The notes under the pieces are model-generated. The model was given only the letters and a program-made list of their open reading frames with translations. It did not search any database and was not told the DNA's origin. The position numbers and the translations under genes are program-made. Shown in pieces: positions 26,905 to 40,229 of a stretch of DNA of 64,000 bases. Source of the stretch: Saccoglossus kowalevskii. Its lineage: Eukaryota > Hemichordata > Enteropneusta > Harrimaniidae. The stretch spans positions 1-64,000 of the forward strand of contig NW_003120431.1 of NCBI RefSeq assembly GCF_000003605.2, given 5' to 3'. How positions within the stretch are numbered: the first letter of the stretch is position 1; every line of letters starts with the position of its first letter.

Positions 26905-27650
26905 GAGACAATTTTATTCAGTATAAATATACAGATTGCATATATACATTTAAAGGAAATAATCATAGGCAATAAAACAAAATTGAGAATTAAATAATAT
27001 GGTCTCAGGTGCTATAAAGATTTCTTACCAGATACTGGTACTTTAATATGCAAATGAATAGTCTCGCAGATGCCTATCATTTTATCGCGGCCAGTCGTGA
27101 AAAAGGTCAGGGGTCGCCGGTTACTAGGATCACCCACAACTTACGCGAAGTTTGTTTTGACTGTACTATACGCGATCGCGACACTTTCCACAGAAGTTTT
27201 TAATATTAGGGCACAAACAAATCTTGACGTGAACAACCAACGCATCCAGGGTGTCATTTAGAATAAATTTGCAATGTTAATATAATTTATTTTGTGACTT
27301 CTGCATCAACTATGAATTATTCATATCAACTAGAATCTTGCAGACGAGTGAAATGGTTCGCATTTCCAATCAAACACCTTTGGCGTTCAAATGTTTTGGA
27401 AACGCAATTACATTAGGCCCGAGGACTGTCGACAGTCTATATGCATGCTCGAAGTATTTTGTTATTGGAAAACTTGTACAAATTTATTACTATGTAGTTT
27501 CGCATAGTTTAATACTGTTCATGTTTGATTTGTTTAAAGATTTATGATATACCTCAATATTGGTATTCATAAAACATTCAGTTAACAACTTTTTGTTCTT
27601 CACGTAGTCTAAGAGTGAACTCTCATCACATACACATGAAAGGTGAATTC
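26905..27650. other. Second insertion relative to the gene 1 unit, unidentified
   Basis: In the paralogous stretch at 3720-3760 ATAAATAAATCTGAATCTGAATAAAAACAATGG is continuous; here about 740 bp lie between AATAAATAAATC and GAATTCGAATAACGACAATGG. It holds a CpG-rich part (27085-27250) and small open frames of no recognised family. Confidence 0.5.
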
Positions 27651-28479
27651 GAATAACGACAATGGACTAAACAGTTTAATATGTCCGTAATTACATTACG
27701 CAGGTAGACATAAATTGTTTGTTTCATAACATCGGTGCACGTCCACCTCAATAAATACACATATCAAACATTTTGACATTGCCAATCTAAACACCACCGG
27801 GACAGAAAGTTCATCATCCACTAAAAACGTAGTCACAAATATTTTCACTGATGAAATAACGTGCAACATAACTGCGCATGGTTTTTGAATTAATGGCACG
27901 CAATAATAATTCTAAACAACAATGTTTTTTTTTGCTTTGTTAGTTCAGAATGAAGAACTATGAAAATATAAACATATAAAGTAAATAATTTAGTAAAACC
28001 TGGGTCAGTGGTAAATATTTGTCAACTAAACACACTTTAGAACCTTTATTAACCTTCTATGTTGTCATTACGGTTTTTAGTTTTTATTATTTTCCTGAAG
28101 TGAAGCTTGTTTTCAAATGTTTCCCAATAGTGAATGTTTCATATGAGTAACAATGACAAACTGAAATTTAAAATTAACACGCCTGGAAAACGTCAAGCGC
28201 AGCGTTGAGAGTGCCCGGATGTGTATCGCCGCTCATCGAGGTCTTCCACACATTGCTGTTAGTCATTATACAGCAACATTGACTACCCATAATGCATCGC
28301 AGACTAACCTATAACCATGAAAAATCACAATATCTTAAGATGGACATTGATATTAATGTACCATTGATTATGAAATTGATTGAAACACTGAAAAACACGA
28401 ATCAAAACAGTTACATTATATAAACACAACTCTTCACCATGGAAATACAATATTTGTAAGGTATTCGGTCATCTTATTT

Positions 28480-31400
28480 TCACAAATGACTTGATGCTGT
28501 GTTGTCATAGCAACGATTTTGCGGCAAGTGTTCTAGAAAACAAACAAACATAATCACCCATTACATAATGCCAGAATAGCCTATCATATGTCACAATTAC
28601 AAATAGACATGTACATATCTGATCTAAAACACATAGTTTTATTGTACTCATTTTAATCTGCATATTAAAGACTGTATTCATATATCAGATATGCAAACAA
28701 ACTTCAAAATATAGATTCCATTTTAAATAATCCGTTTGTAGACATTAATAATCTAGTTAATTGTTAATTAAAAAAGATCTTTTACTTTGATTATATTCAA
28801 TGTGATATAGTAAATGTTATTATTGCTAATGTTTACATGTGATATGCATGAACTGATGTTTATGCGAATAAATGTTATTGCACGACAAACTTGATTTGAA
28901 ATCAGTTGTACCTGTATCTTGATGAAGATATTTTTTTGCAGTTGTTGAGGCCGAATCTGAAAAATAAATGAGACAAAGTTTAGGAATGTGGAATCTGAAT
29001 CATTATATGTCAGTTGTCAGGCAGTAAGTCGAGAGCGGGCAGCCTCCAAACACCTAGGCGTCACATCTGAGGCTACCCTGCCCCTGCTTCGTAACAAGTT
29101 CTTTTCGCAACGTCCAATACTGTCACGTGCACGTGCCATTTCAATGCCTGATTACGAACTATTAAACACATGACTTTCCCGGGGAGCCCGCTGTTGTATT
29201 GTCCATTAACCGAACGCACCTATGCGTCATAACATTAATGGGCGATGCAATCGAGTGAATGACGCATAATCCATCAAACATTATCAGAGTTATCACACAG
29301 TGTCCCGGTGATTGAACGACAAATGATATGTTGTCAATTATGTTTATTATATGTGTGTTTGCATTCGTGTATTTCCTGTTGGAACAGTGTCTGCCTGATC
29401 GTCCGCAAGGTTGGGCAAGGGATGGACTAATCAGATATGGCGGTCATGATATGGACCGTACTATTTAGGACTTGAATAAGTAGCTGACTAATCTCGATAA
29501 ATTATTCTTTCATAAATTCTAAATAAAAAAAGGCTTCCCGAACCAAAGAAAATAAAAGTCAAGTTTCCAACGACAACCACATAGATATTGTAATTCAATA
29601 AAGGGTTTGTATATTTGACAATTTCATTAGATTCCTATTAAAATGATTATCACTACCACCTCTGTCTTCGGGGAATAAAATGTGTTTATTAGTTTCGTGT
29701 AACATGTTGTAATGCTAAATGTATGATTATTTGACACCCCAAAAATGAATTACGGCATATAATCCACCACACATTCTCGGTTCTGGTTAGAGAAGGTCAT
29801 GTGATATGTGTAGTGGCCGCCGAGCACTATGCGTTATAATTGACGTCATCACATTAGGGAAAACATAAGAGATTTACCTGTAGAACTACAAAGACAGCAC
29901 GATGAACAGAACGTGTCCCTCCACTGGTTTTGGACATCGTTCTTCAAAGCGCAGAAAAATATAAATATAAATAATCCTTGAAGAGAATTGGCAATCGCAA
30001 ACAAATAATTGACGACTAAACCAGCCTCACTGATTGCCAGTATCGCCAAAGCCCAGGTGATACCAAGCAGTACAAATAAACTGACAGATCCACGAAGTTG
30101 TGCTGCTTTACCATATCGATCTGATGTAGACATCTTTTTAGAATTAAGACTGCATATTTGGTGAACAACAAGGATATATATCACTGTATTGAAGATGAGT
30201 ACTAGACAGACTGGAGCCAAGAACGCAGCAAAGAAGGCGTATCTGGATAGCCAACATCTTAAAATAAAAATGAAATAAATATAATATAGTATAACATGAT
30301 ATACCCACTGAAAGGTCGCTCGAGGGGCTGTAAATCACTCACTAAAAAAACTAAGCTAAACTATTTGCTCAAGGTGAACTCCTTTTGTACAGTATTACGT
30401 ACTGCATACCGCCCTCTATGGCTAAGTGTATGGTATGTAATGAACTCTTGCTTGCTTGAGACAGAAGTGACAATTGTTCCTCGTACAAAGGCGTAATTCG
30501 TAGGATTACTTCTGAAGGAAGCCAATAGGGATAATACAACACTAAAAAGAAGTTTCTAACAGAAATTTCAAGTTACCTGTACAACTCTTGTTTTCACATA
30601 CTACATTACATATTTAATTTACGTAATTTAAGTTGATGTTACTTACATGTTGTTATGGTAACCGTAGTTATCAATATCAATTGTCAGAGTGATCGCGATG
30701 ATAACTACGGGTATACCTGCAATAAACAAGTCAGTCGTCATGGTTACAACTAATTGCAGTGTACACCATCACAATATAATTATTATGAACAGACTGTAAT
30801 TAACATCGCTGACAAATTGACAATAACTTTACACTAACTAAATTTTACACCGACATGCCACGCATATTAGACACTTTTGACAATTTATTTTTATGTTGAA
30901 AACATTTATTTTCTTATGCAGCACAAAGTTGAACTGTCTAAGACTATATAAGGCGTTTTTTTATAAACACGATTCTCATTTCACATTCAGATTTATACGT
31001 AACGTACTACATAATGTCTCAAACGGTCGTTGTATCCCATACTCATATCTATATTTATTTGCAATTATTCATTACGTAACAGTGTGACTCACCCCATCCA
31101 ATCAGACAGAACTTCAACATGAAGTGTCTGATATATGTCTTGAATATTTTCACCAGTTGTAAATACATATTGAATGCTTCTAGTGCCATCCACATCACGA
31201 CAGCCAATAAGAAATAGTGTAATAAAACAGCCATGGTAGTACAAAGCTCGGGTATGATTGGTGCAAAATCCAAAGAAAATGAAACGGCCAAAAATAATAA
31301 CAATGACATGAAAATGGCAAAACACAAATTCATAAGTATCTTAGTTGGGTTGTCTTTTCTCAGGCGCCTGAAGAAGAAATATGAAACTACCATAAAGGAA

Positions 31401-34400
31401 TTGCTTTGGATGAATGTGCGATTCACATACGCAATAATACGAGAATAACACAACGCATTTTTGTAACATACAAACCTGAATGCGAGAAATGTGATCAGAG
31501 TCAGAAGCATACACAACAGAGATATACCACATCCGATGTAAGATACAATGGACAACGCCTTCTGGTGACCTTCATCAAATTCAGACGCGGTTCCATAAAC
31601 ATCCTATAAAATAAATAAATATGTATATATATATATCTGTTCTATTTTTATAGAAGGACCTTCCCAAATTTTAAAACATAAGAGGTAGTCACTAAACCAT
31701 GTACTTTCACATTCAAGCAAGAGAATAGACATGTTGGTGAACTAGCCTCGCACTGTGAGTGTTTTATTGTTTACACTCTGTAAAATACCATTTTTTTTTG
31801 CAAATAAAAAAATTAGAAAAAAAGAACTGCAGACCTCACTTCTTTATATTTTTGAGTGGGCCAGCCAAGTTTCCACATACAAAAATACACATAATATTTC
31901 TATTTAATTTATTTTATTTTATAACATAATATTGCCACTGAATTCTTTAAAATAAATTTACCATTTACAAATTAATGTGTTGGACACTATATAATCTTAA
32001 TATTTTACAATCTATATCCTTATATTTGAATCTGTTTCAAGACATTTGAAAACAAAAATATTTTAGAAGCATAACAATACAACGACTTGATTTGGTGTCA
32101 AAGTTTGCTCCCAATTCATACTGGAATATTTCCAGCAGTAATTAATAAAGCCAGTTCAGAATACCATTTATTCTCGACATCATATTCAATGGCTAGTTCT
32201 CAGGATCTACAACAGTAAATAAATAAACAGAAATCATTTTGATGCCATGTTTTTAGACGACACCGCCATATCGCACAGATATTCAACACCGCCATATCGA
32301 ATTTGGATTTGGACCATACCATTTCAAGCTGCAGGGTGTCTAAACAATGACTCGACAAACAATAAACGCATCTTCCACCCACCACACAAATTTTAGCCAT
32401 AATTGAACAACCAAGAAAACAACAGATATCAGGCTGCATCCTGAAAACAACGAGATTACAACCAGTCATTACAAACATGAAATCCCCCACCCCTCCCAGT
32501 ACACCCTACAACATTAATGGTTCCTATACTCATGTGCATCTATGTACAAGCTTAGCCAATAGATGCACCTGACTCATCAAACTTTTGACCAACCACTCAT
32601 TCTAAATATTGTTGAGTGAGGGCGCTATTTACTAATGAGAGGAATCTTTTAAAAACAATTAAACAGATATATATTTTTTTCTTAGCGACAAGAAACACCA
32701 ATAACCGAAACTTAAAGTAATCTGTGCACTTTTTGTGAGAAATGGCATGAGAAAATACGTCACTTATTTGTATAATGTGAATACACATATGTATTTTGCA
32801 ACACTTTCCATTTTCTATAGAGTACAGCGTTCAAAATAAATTGAAAAAGCAAATTTTAGCGGGAGGAAAACATTTTAATAATCTATCAAACATTATCAGA
32901 GTTACCACACAGTGTCCCGGTGATTGAACGACAAATGATATATTGTCAAGTATGTATATTATATGTGTGTTTGTTTCATAGTGGAACCTGACTAAAAGGA
33001 TATATTTCCTACATACACTGATTGTTATCACGTTGTAGCACAGTTCAACATTTGAAACGAGGAACAGACCTCGTTAACGATGTACCTACCATAAGTAATG
33101 CGAAGTTAGTCAGGTGATCACATTCACAGGTGGTAACATTATGTGAACTTTGACCTGATACATTACATCCGTCTGTAGACCACCCTCCAACATCATCTAT
33201 CAAAGCAATGTAAACACTATTAATAATTGATACATTAATTAACGCGTAAAACATTTTGTAAATTTTGCCATGCACCCATACTCATAATAACCGTCATCTC
33301 AAATAATTGTAAAACTCACCGTTGAGGGAATAGTTCCAGTAAACACATTGGGGATTGACAAGATTCTGAAAGAAGAACAAGATATCAGAATTAACACTTT
33401 ACACGTAAACGAATCCCAATATGTTCACCTCTCGCCTTGAGTCATGTATGTACAGTTAGGCTATAAAGCGTCACATCTAGTCACGTTTAATCATTTTCAA
33501 CTTGACGTCTCATTAGTAACAGATAAACAGAATACTTGAAATGTGTCCATTTCGAGTCACACTACTGGATATTGACAGACCCAAATCTCCAGCAGACTGA
33601 GGGGTAAAACTATAATTATTAAGAACCTTTTCCTGACACATATGAACAAACTTTTATTTATGACCGCGTCTACGTTTACTGTCTGCGCGTGTTTCGATCC
33701 CATACTTAGCTTATGATTTAATGTGTATTTGTCAAAAAATACTCACTTCACTTTGCCATGTAAAGTTGACCTTAACAGGCTCCCTTAAGTCACTAATAAT
33801 TAGATCTTCAATGCTTGCACCAATGACTGGACTATTCAGTATTCCATATATGGTATTATTACTGACGTCCTGGTCAGATGTCACATGGTTCGATGTCGGG
33901 ATCGCATCGCCAGGCAACGCTGCACCTACAGCCTGTAACACAACGATATGATTGTATAGTTGTGATTGCATGGTGATTGTCAGGATGTATTAAACATTAT
34001 TAAATACGACAATAAAGTCTATGTTTATTTTTAATTGGGCTATCATAAATCATAAATAAATATAATAACGATTGCCCAATCTTACAATTCATTTTAAAAG
34101 AGAAAATAATCATTTCGACCTATGTTCCATGCCTTGCCTTACCTTGAAAAATAAACTGGATTTATATGATATAAACTGTGCTCTAGACGATCCATCTTGA
34201 AAACTGTGTCCATCTAATAAAGACGATGGCAACTGAATCGATGATTTCATATTATTCACTGATGACAATTGACTCATGTCAATATCAAGATTTGTCTATA
34301 AACAAGAAAATTTACATAAAATATCGCGTATCGCCACATCACGTCACGTTGTTTACCCACAGGAATAGGTTCGACGTATGTGTGTATGTGAGAGAGTAAA

Positions 34401-37400
34401 ACAAGGCGATGTTGACTGTTTCAAACCTAAAAAAGAACTGGTTTATTTCTCAGTAATACAGAGATAATTAACATGTGTTGTTTATACAGCTGAAGTAAAC
34501 AACTACTACTAATACTAAATATAAGGTCAGACATGAAGGAGGCATTAAAATCATCTACACACAGGATGTTACGTAATCCATCTACTAATACCAGCCATGA
34601 ACAATATGTGGTAAGAGTCTGTTTGATGGCGGCAGTATTTGAAATAATACAACTACACAGATTTTCCCACAATTACCTTGTCCACATGGTAATACCGCCA
34701 GCGTCTCCGGACTTACACCGCTTCCAGAGAGCTAAAATGCAAAATTGTGTACCTCTTCTCAAAACATAGTACTCCCACTGACCATGATTGTCGAATCCAC
34801 TCGGGCGGACACGATAGCGATTATTACGTTTATACGTCACAATACGTCATAGGCCAACAGTTTGAGTTTATTTCATGTCCCACAACGCACATAGTGTGAG
34901 TGGAATATTGTTGTACTGACCTGATCATTATCTGATACGCTGAATGATATACCGCTGTATAAACTGGTGTTTAGATTAACTATAAATATTATAAAGTTTT
35001 CTGTTTCTATTCTCGCTGTCTCATTTTGTAATTCTACATTCAACGCTAATTGGTCGATAGCTTTAATCAGTCTGTGAATAATAAACAGTGATAGAGAGAT
35101 TATTGTCACCAAAGCGACGCAATTAAAATAATGAAATAATTATTACCCTATCAATATTATCATAATACTGCTATAACTACGCAATGTGTATCAGTTTGTC
35201 GAGAAGTGGCGTGAGTTGCGCATAGTTACATTAGTAACTTACCTTGATGCAGTGCCCCCATCTATTTGACTTGCAACCAACACATCCTGTCTGACATCAT
35301 ACAGATTATCAACACTCTTCAAAAGATCGGTGGAAACTTCAATGTTTGTAGTGCTCGTTTTACTGTTATATAGTAGATTGTCAATCACATTCACCGCGAG
35401 ATAAACATCTACTGCAGCAAAGTACTCGGCAGTAGACGTTAAATCGCATAACTGTTTGGCAATCGCAGGGGCGTTCTCTGTCGAAACAAGTCAAACAGGA
35501 AGATTTTCACAGTTGTTTTCAAATTTACTAATTGTTCACAGCAAATCAGATATGTATGTAAAACTTAATATATCGAAGAAGACAGATACTTATGTTTCTA
35601 AGCTCATGAAGGACTTAAACCGGAATATGTTAAACGGCATTCGTTGCGGGAAAATCTTTCAATGCGACTTACGCACAGTTGTTGACATTGTGACTAGTTT
35701 GTCCAAACTATGGGTTGCGGGAGTTGTGGTAACAACATCACATTTGCTCGTATCTTGTTTTCCCCATTCACCATTACTATTACTGAAACAAATCATGAAA
35801 TCAATATAACTAAATGCAAATTCCAACCGATTCGTGTTATATACAATATATGGCATTATGCCGTAATATAAATAACTCCATTGTTGTCAGGCCACGAACG
35901 ACACATTTAAGTATGAACTTTGTGAAAATGCTGAGAGACAGTTTTGTCTACTGAAGTAACTGAGTCTACCCTCTGTGTGTATGTATGAATGATACACAGC
36001 TAGAGCATTGTGAGGAAACGGAACAGCCCTGATGTACCTATGTGCATATTGTGTCGCCACAAGTACACGTCCATTATACTGCGAGTGTATGTTGTTTTTT
36101 GCATTACAAGTTTATATATTAGAAATTAAGACATAAATCGAGTTCACATGATGAACTTTAGTCTGCTTTGATGAATATGTATGAAACGTTGTGCAGCATC
36201 AGCCATTGTCCTTACCATTTTCTTGTGACCGTTAACCCAGTCTTGGGCGATACGAAGGGACATTTCACTTCAGCCGTTGTACCTGCTGGTGTAGGCCCCC
36301 ACTGAATATCAACGTTGGCATACGAAGTTACACAGTGTGGGCATTCAATGTTCTCTGGGATGTTAATTTCTAACGGTAGAAATGCATTACAGTGTGATTT
36401 CCTACACACACAAGTACGTTCACATGCATCACATTGTTTTTCAGTAGCATCTGAACATCCTTTGCTGACGCTGTACTGATTGCCACTCACACTGATGTTA
36501 GTAAAGCAACTTCTTTGATTCTGTTTAAATACAATAACACACATATAACATTACAATCGAATACAATTAATATGAATCGATAAACGAATTGACACCCAAT
36601 AATGTAATACAGAAAGTGAATGACATTTATCTTTTTATGGCACAATGTAAATAGAAATAATTTAATTCCATTCCACAACAGAATACACGAATAACTACAA
36701 CATTATTCTTAATGTCGTGGATGAAAGTCTGGAACTAGAATTACATAATTACTCCAAGATGTCTGTCACGTGAAAATATTTCACTTAGTACACTCACAAA
36801 TATTTTTTTTGCTGAATTCGAGCCTCAACTTAAATCATGCAATTGAATCCGAAAGGCACTAACTTGGGGATGCTCATTTTGAAGTAATTTTTTCTTATTT
36901 TGTCCCATTATTCAAAATTACATTACGAAAAATGAATATGTCATATATTAATTACAACACCACATGCAGGTTTGTCGTGAAATCTTCGAGTTCATTTTTT
37001 ATGTTTCAAAACATGGTGCATTTTTTTGCCAGTAATTTGATAGTTCATTTCCATCATATTAAATTGAGGGCGCTGTAAAACGATGTACAAACTGAACTGA
37101 CGTGTTCCATAACATACAGATTAATGTTGTAGTTAGTAGACACGTGGTAACGTAACATGAAGACGTAATTAACAAAAAACAAATTAGCAATACGTGAAGT
37201 AAGATAATTGTTTCATACATTTGTACATTGTGTTGTATTGATGGTACATTCTCCAAATGTATGTCGATTCTCACACGTATAGCAATATCTTGATTTGCCT
37301 GTTAGTGAAACAAATAAAATTACATTACGAAACAAGTGTTTATGCTGTGTTGCTTTGAATGTTCCCTGAAATAGACTTGAAAAAAGCGAACGCAAACTGC

Positions 37401-40214
37401 ACGCAGTGAACTTGTGTATAGTATGCATAGAATGTTTTATATTATTAGCATACACAGGTTAGTTAATATATTTAGTCTGTTTCACTGGTTATTGACATCT
37501 CACTCAAACATATACTCATATCACGGTGTATGCCATGTAAGTGTTTTTCCTGCAGTGCCCAAAGTAATGTAGCCACGCACTGGTTGCACAGTATACACTT
37601 CTTTACTCCTATTAAATAGCAATATCACAATTATCATTTATTAACATACACGTAGTTGCTGGTAATTAACCGCCTATAATGTACATGTTAATCAGTCACG
37701 AAATATTTGCCGCATACACAAATTCCAAATAGCTCATTGGGTATGATTACAGTGATACGAGCATCTCGCTAAAAAACGTCCAATATAGAATCATGTATTT
37801 TCAGTCGTGTGTAATAAAGCGGCCACGTAATTCAGTTCCTCGAACGGAACTTGGAGTTATGGGCTGGGCCACCTGGCTAACGTCTGAATTGAAACTTTAC
37901 ACGCTTCTATGTGAAAGTATTTTTTGCAAAAATAGTCAGTGTAGCGACTCTTCAATCATACACTCACCGTTACACGTGAAATCGCTTCTTTGGGAGTTCT
38001 TTATCAATTGGAAAGTTCCGTTTTTCCTACATTCAGCGCCAGTTATATTCATATTCTCAAAGTACTCTATTTGGGCTGTGAGTGCTGAATGAAGCCATCT
38101 TATCTCACAGTTGCATGTCATATTGTTACCAGAGAGGTTACTGTAATACAACCAATAACACTAGTCTCAATAAACGTCTGTAGTTTAACTAGATTAACAT
38201 CCGTCCTGTGTATGTTCGTAATACTATGTCTGTAATTGTATACATTCTGACAATCACTCGCCCTACTAAACGATCAATGAATTCAATTTATTGTTTTAAA
38301 AACACATTTTTGGTGACAATCAATATTTCCATTTATTTGTGTGGTCGAACGATACTTAGAAAATGTTAATCGGTTCATGTACGTTTATGTAATATTAATT
38401 TCAAATATCTACATTCTGCCTAAATTTGGTACAATTTGCTTCACGGTAAGCCCGGGTGCTCTATCTTGCAAAGACAAACAAATGTTATTAATTAGTGTCT
38501 ATTATGGCCAGGTTGTCCCTCATTTGTTCTTTATAACTTTTGTTGTTGTTTGAACAGTGTATTCAGCCGATGACCTATTATTTATGACTCTAACCCCAAA
38601 AATGAATGAGGAGCTGCAACAGGGGTCTTGGGCAGTTTGAAATCTGAAAGGTGAATTCATATACTGCGCTATATAAAACAAAAATGAAGTATGTCACATT
38701 CCATAAGGCTAGCTAGTAAAACCTGAGCGAAGCGAGACGATGAGACAATCATAATTTAATTATTTTACACTCTCTGTAACCGTCAATTGGTTACTACGCC
38801 AAGCGATCATTTCGATCAGCTCAGGTGTTACTGGTAGTACATGTTACAATATATCCCTACTAATTAAATGTGCTGGAATAAGATATTACTTTATACAAAT
38901 GTATGTGGAATCAAGGTATGTCATTTACATGAATAAACCAATTCTTATTCATGGAATCAAATTGTCAAAAGAAACCAGTGCACCCAATGAAAGATTTAAA
39001 GCTCTAGACATGTTTTTAGAGATTTAAACAAAGGTTAAGGCAGCCAAAACAATCATTATATTTTATAATATATTCTTGCCAAAGTACTAACTTATCGATT
39101 TTAGTGACATGTCGTGCATATCGTTGGACGACGCAGGTGAGTTAGTTGGAATGAAAATATAACTTCAAAAACGTAACTCAAGATAATCTATTGTGATTGT
39201 TTTTTAATAAACGTCAAATAATTAACTTGTTTTACACTGTCAATGTACTTCACAAACTCATTGACTATAAAGATATTATTGCATTGTGGTAACTTAGACA
39301 GACTGACTCGTTTATTGATGTGCTTTTCAGTATACTTACATGTTTGTTAGATTTTTCAATGAAAACAAATCAGCAAAGCTTATTGTTGTTAAACTATTAT
39401 TTCCCAAATCTCTGTATAAAAATAACAATAACAGGTTTAAAGCTGTACATGAACATGGTGTTTTAATACATTTGTGCATACTCAGTATTCGGCATTTCCT
39501 GTGAGTGCCTCAGTCTATTCCAATGTATTTGCTTAGTCCTCTACCTACAAAATGTCCGTTGATTGAGTGACGTATTTTCCTTGCTAGCTATTTAAAATAA
39601 TACATGTACAATTTCTACTTCTATTTTACCTTCGAGTATTTTGGTTTGCATGTTTGTATGTTTGACCTAATTCTATTTCACGCTATTACGCATCAGGTGA
39701 GAACGACATCTTTTTCTATGTCACATCCAAAATAGTTAATTGATAGATGCTTTAATAAAAATATGTGTAATTGTTCACATGCTGGAAGCACGTTTCTTTA
39801 AACATAACAAAGTAAGAAATCAAACTTAACAATCAACTGCAGAACACAAAATAAAGACCACATTGTATTGTTATAGAGCACAGATACGTTCCCGAATCAA
39901 CCGTGCCAATTTAAAAACTAACAATACTATTTCGTGTCATCAATACAGAGCTGACACGTAACTAATATATAAATAAATTTCGTGTTATCAGAGAGAGTGA
40001 GAAACATCTTAAAAGACTTGTTATAAAAGAATTGTACTTACAAAATGACAGTATTAGTCGGTAGATTAGTAGGAAATTCTCTTAATCCCAGACCGCTACA
40101 ATTCACTTTCTTTCCATGTTCAGTATAAATACACGATGACTTCGTAGGTAAAGAATTGGCTAACACTATACATATAATAGCAACACTAATCCAGTACAGA
40201 TTTATCATTTCCAT
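28480..40214 (-). CDS. Gene 2: LRR-LU-HRM adhesion GPCR, 18 coding exons
   Basis: Paralogue of gene 1 and the cleanest copy. Coding exons 5' to 3': 40214-40042, 39411-39340, 38140-37968, 37298-37219, 36520-36216, 35782-35673, 35477-35243, 35071-34921, 34295-34143, 33932-33747, 33365-33320, 33196-33090, 31603-31476, 31367-31093, 30716-30647, 30257-29878, 28956-28912, 28532-28480. They total 2742 nt, 913 residues plus stop, with every phase matched. Domains: signal peptide (MEMINLYWISVAIICIVL; M at 40208 is an alternative start), LRR cap and LRR (about 25-82), LRR C-cap (to 139), LU domain (about 140-215; CYTC ... KGC ... CN), HRM (about 225-285), GAIN to GPS (about 305-597; HLTNFALLM), 7TM (about 598-865), tail to SSHL. 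It lacks the low-complexity insert and the minisatellite of gene 1. The intron between the GPS and TM1 is about 1.5 kb, against 0.47 kb in gene 1. Confidence 0.92.
29180..29505. mobile_element. Insertion in a gene 2 intron, unidentified
   Basis: Gene 1 reads CCCGGGGATTAATCAATTCC at 4954-4973; gene 2 has about 320 extra bases after CCCGGGGA. Part of it (29268-29360, CATCAAACATTATCAGAG ... ) recurs almost unchanged at 32880-32980 in another gene 2 intron, which suggests a mobile repeat. No coding or terminal repeats seen. Confidence 0.45.
31640..32877. other. Extra sequence in the gene 2 GPS-TM1 intron
   Basis: This intron is about 1.0 kb longer than in gene 1 and 1.3 kb longer than in gene 3. 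The added part has a (TA)n start and a repeated GCCATATCG motif at 32265-32300, but no recognised element or credible gene. Confidence 0.4.
32878..32985. repeat. Second copy of the 29268-29360 repeat
   Basis: CATTATCAGAGTTACCACAC and GTCCCGGTGATTGAACGACA match 29268-29360 with only a few differences, same orientation. It lies in the enlarged gene 2 intron between the GPS exon and TM1. Confidence 0.6.
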
Positions 40215-40229
40215 ATCGTTGTCTTCGCC

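Noticed and set aside
32200-32490. Cys-rich 96-residue minus-strand frame in a gene 2 intron
   Set aside because: No acceptor or donor in phase with the receptor and no paralogous exon; probably part of an unidentified insertion.
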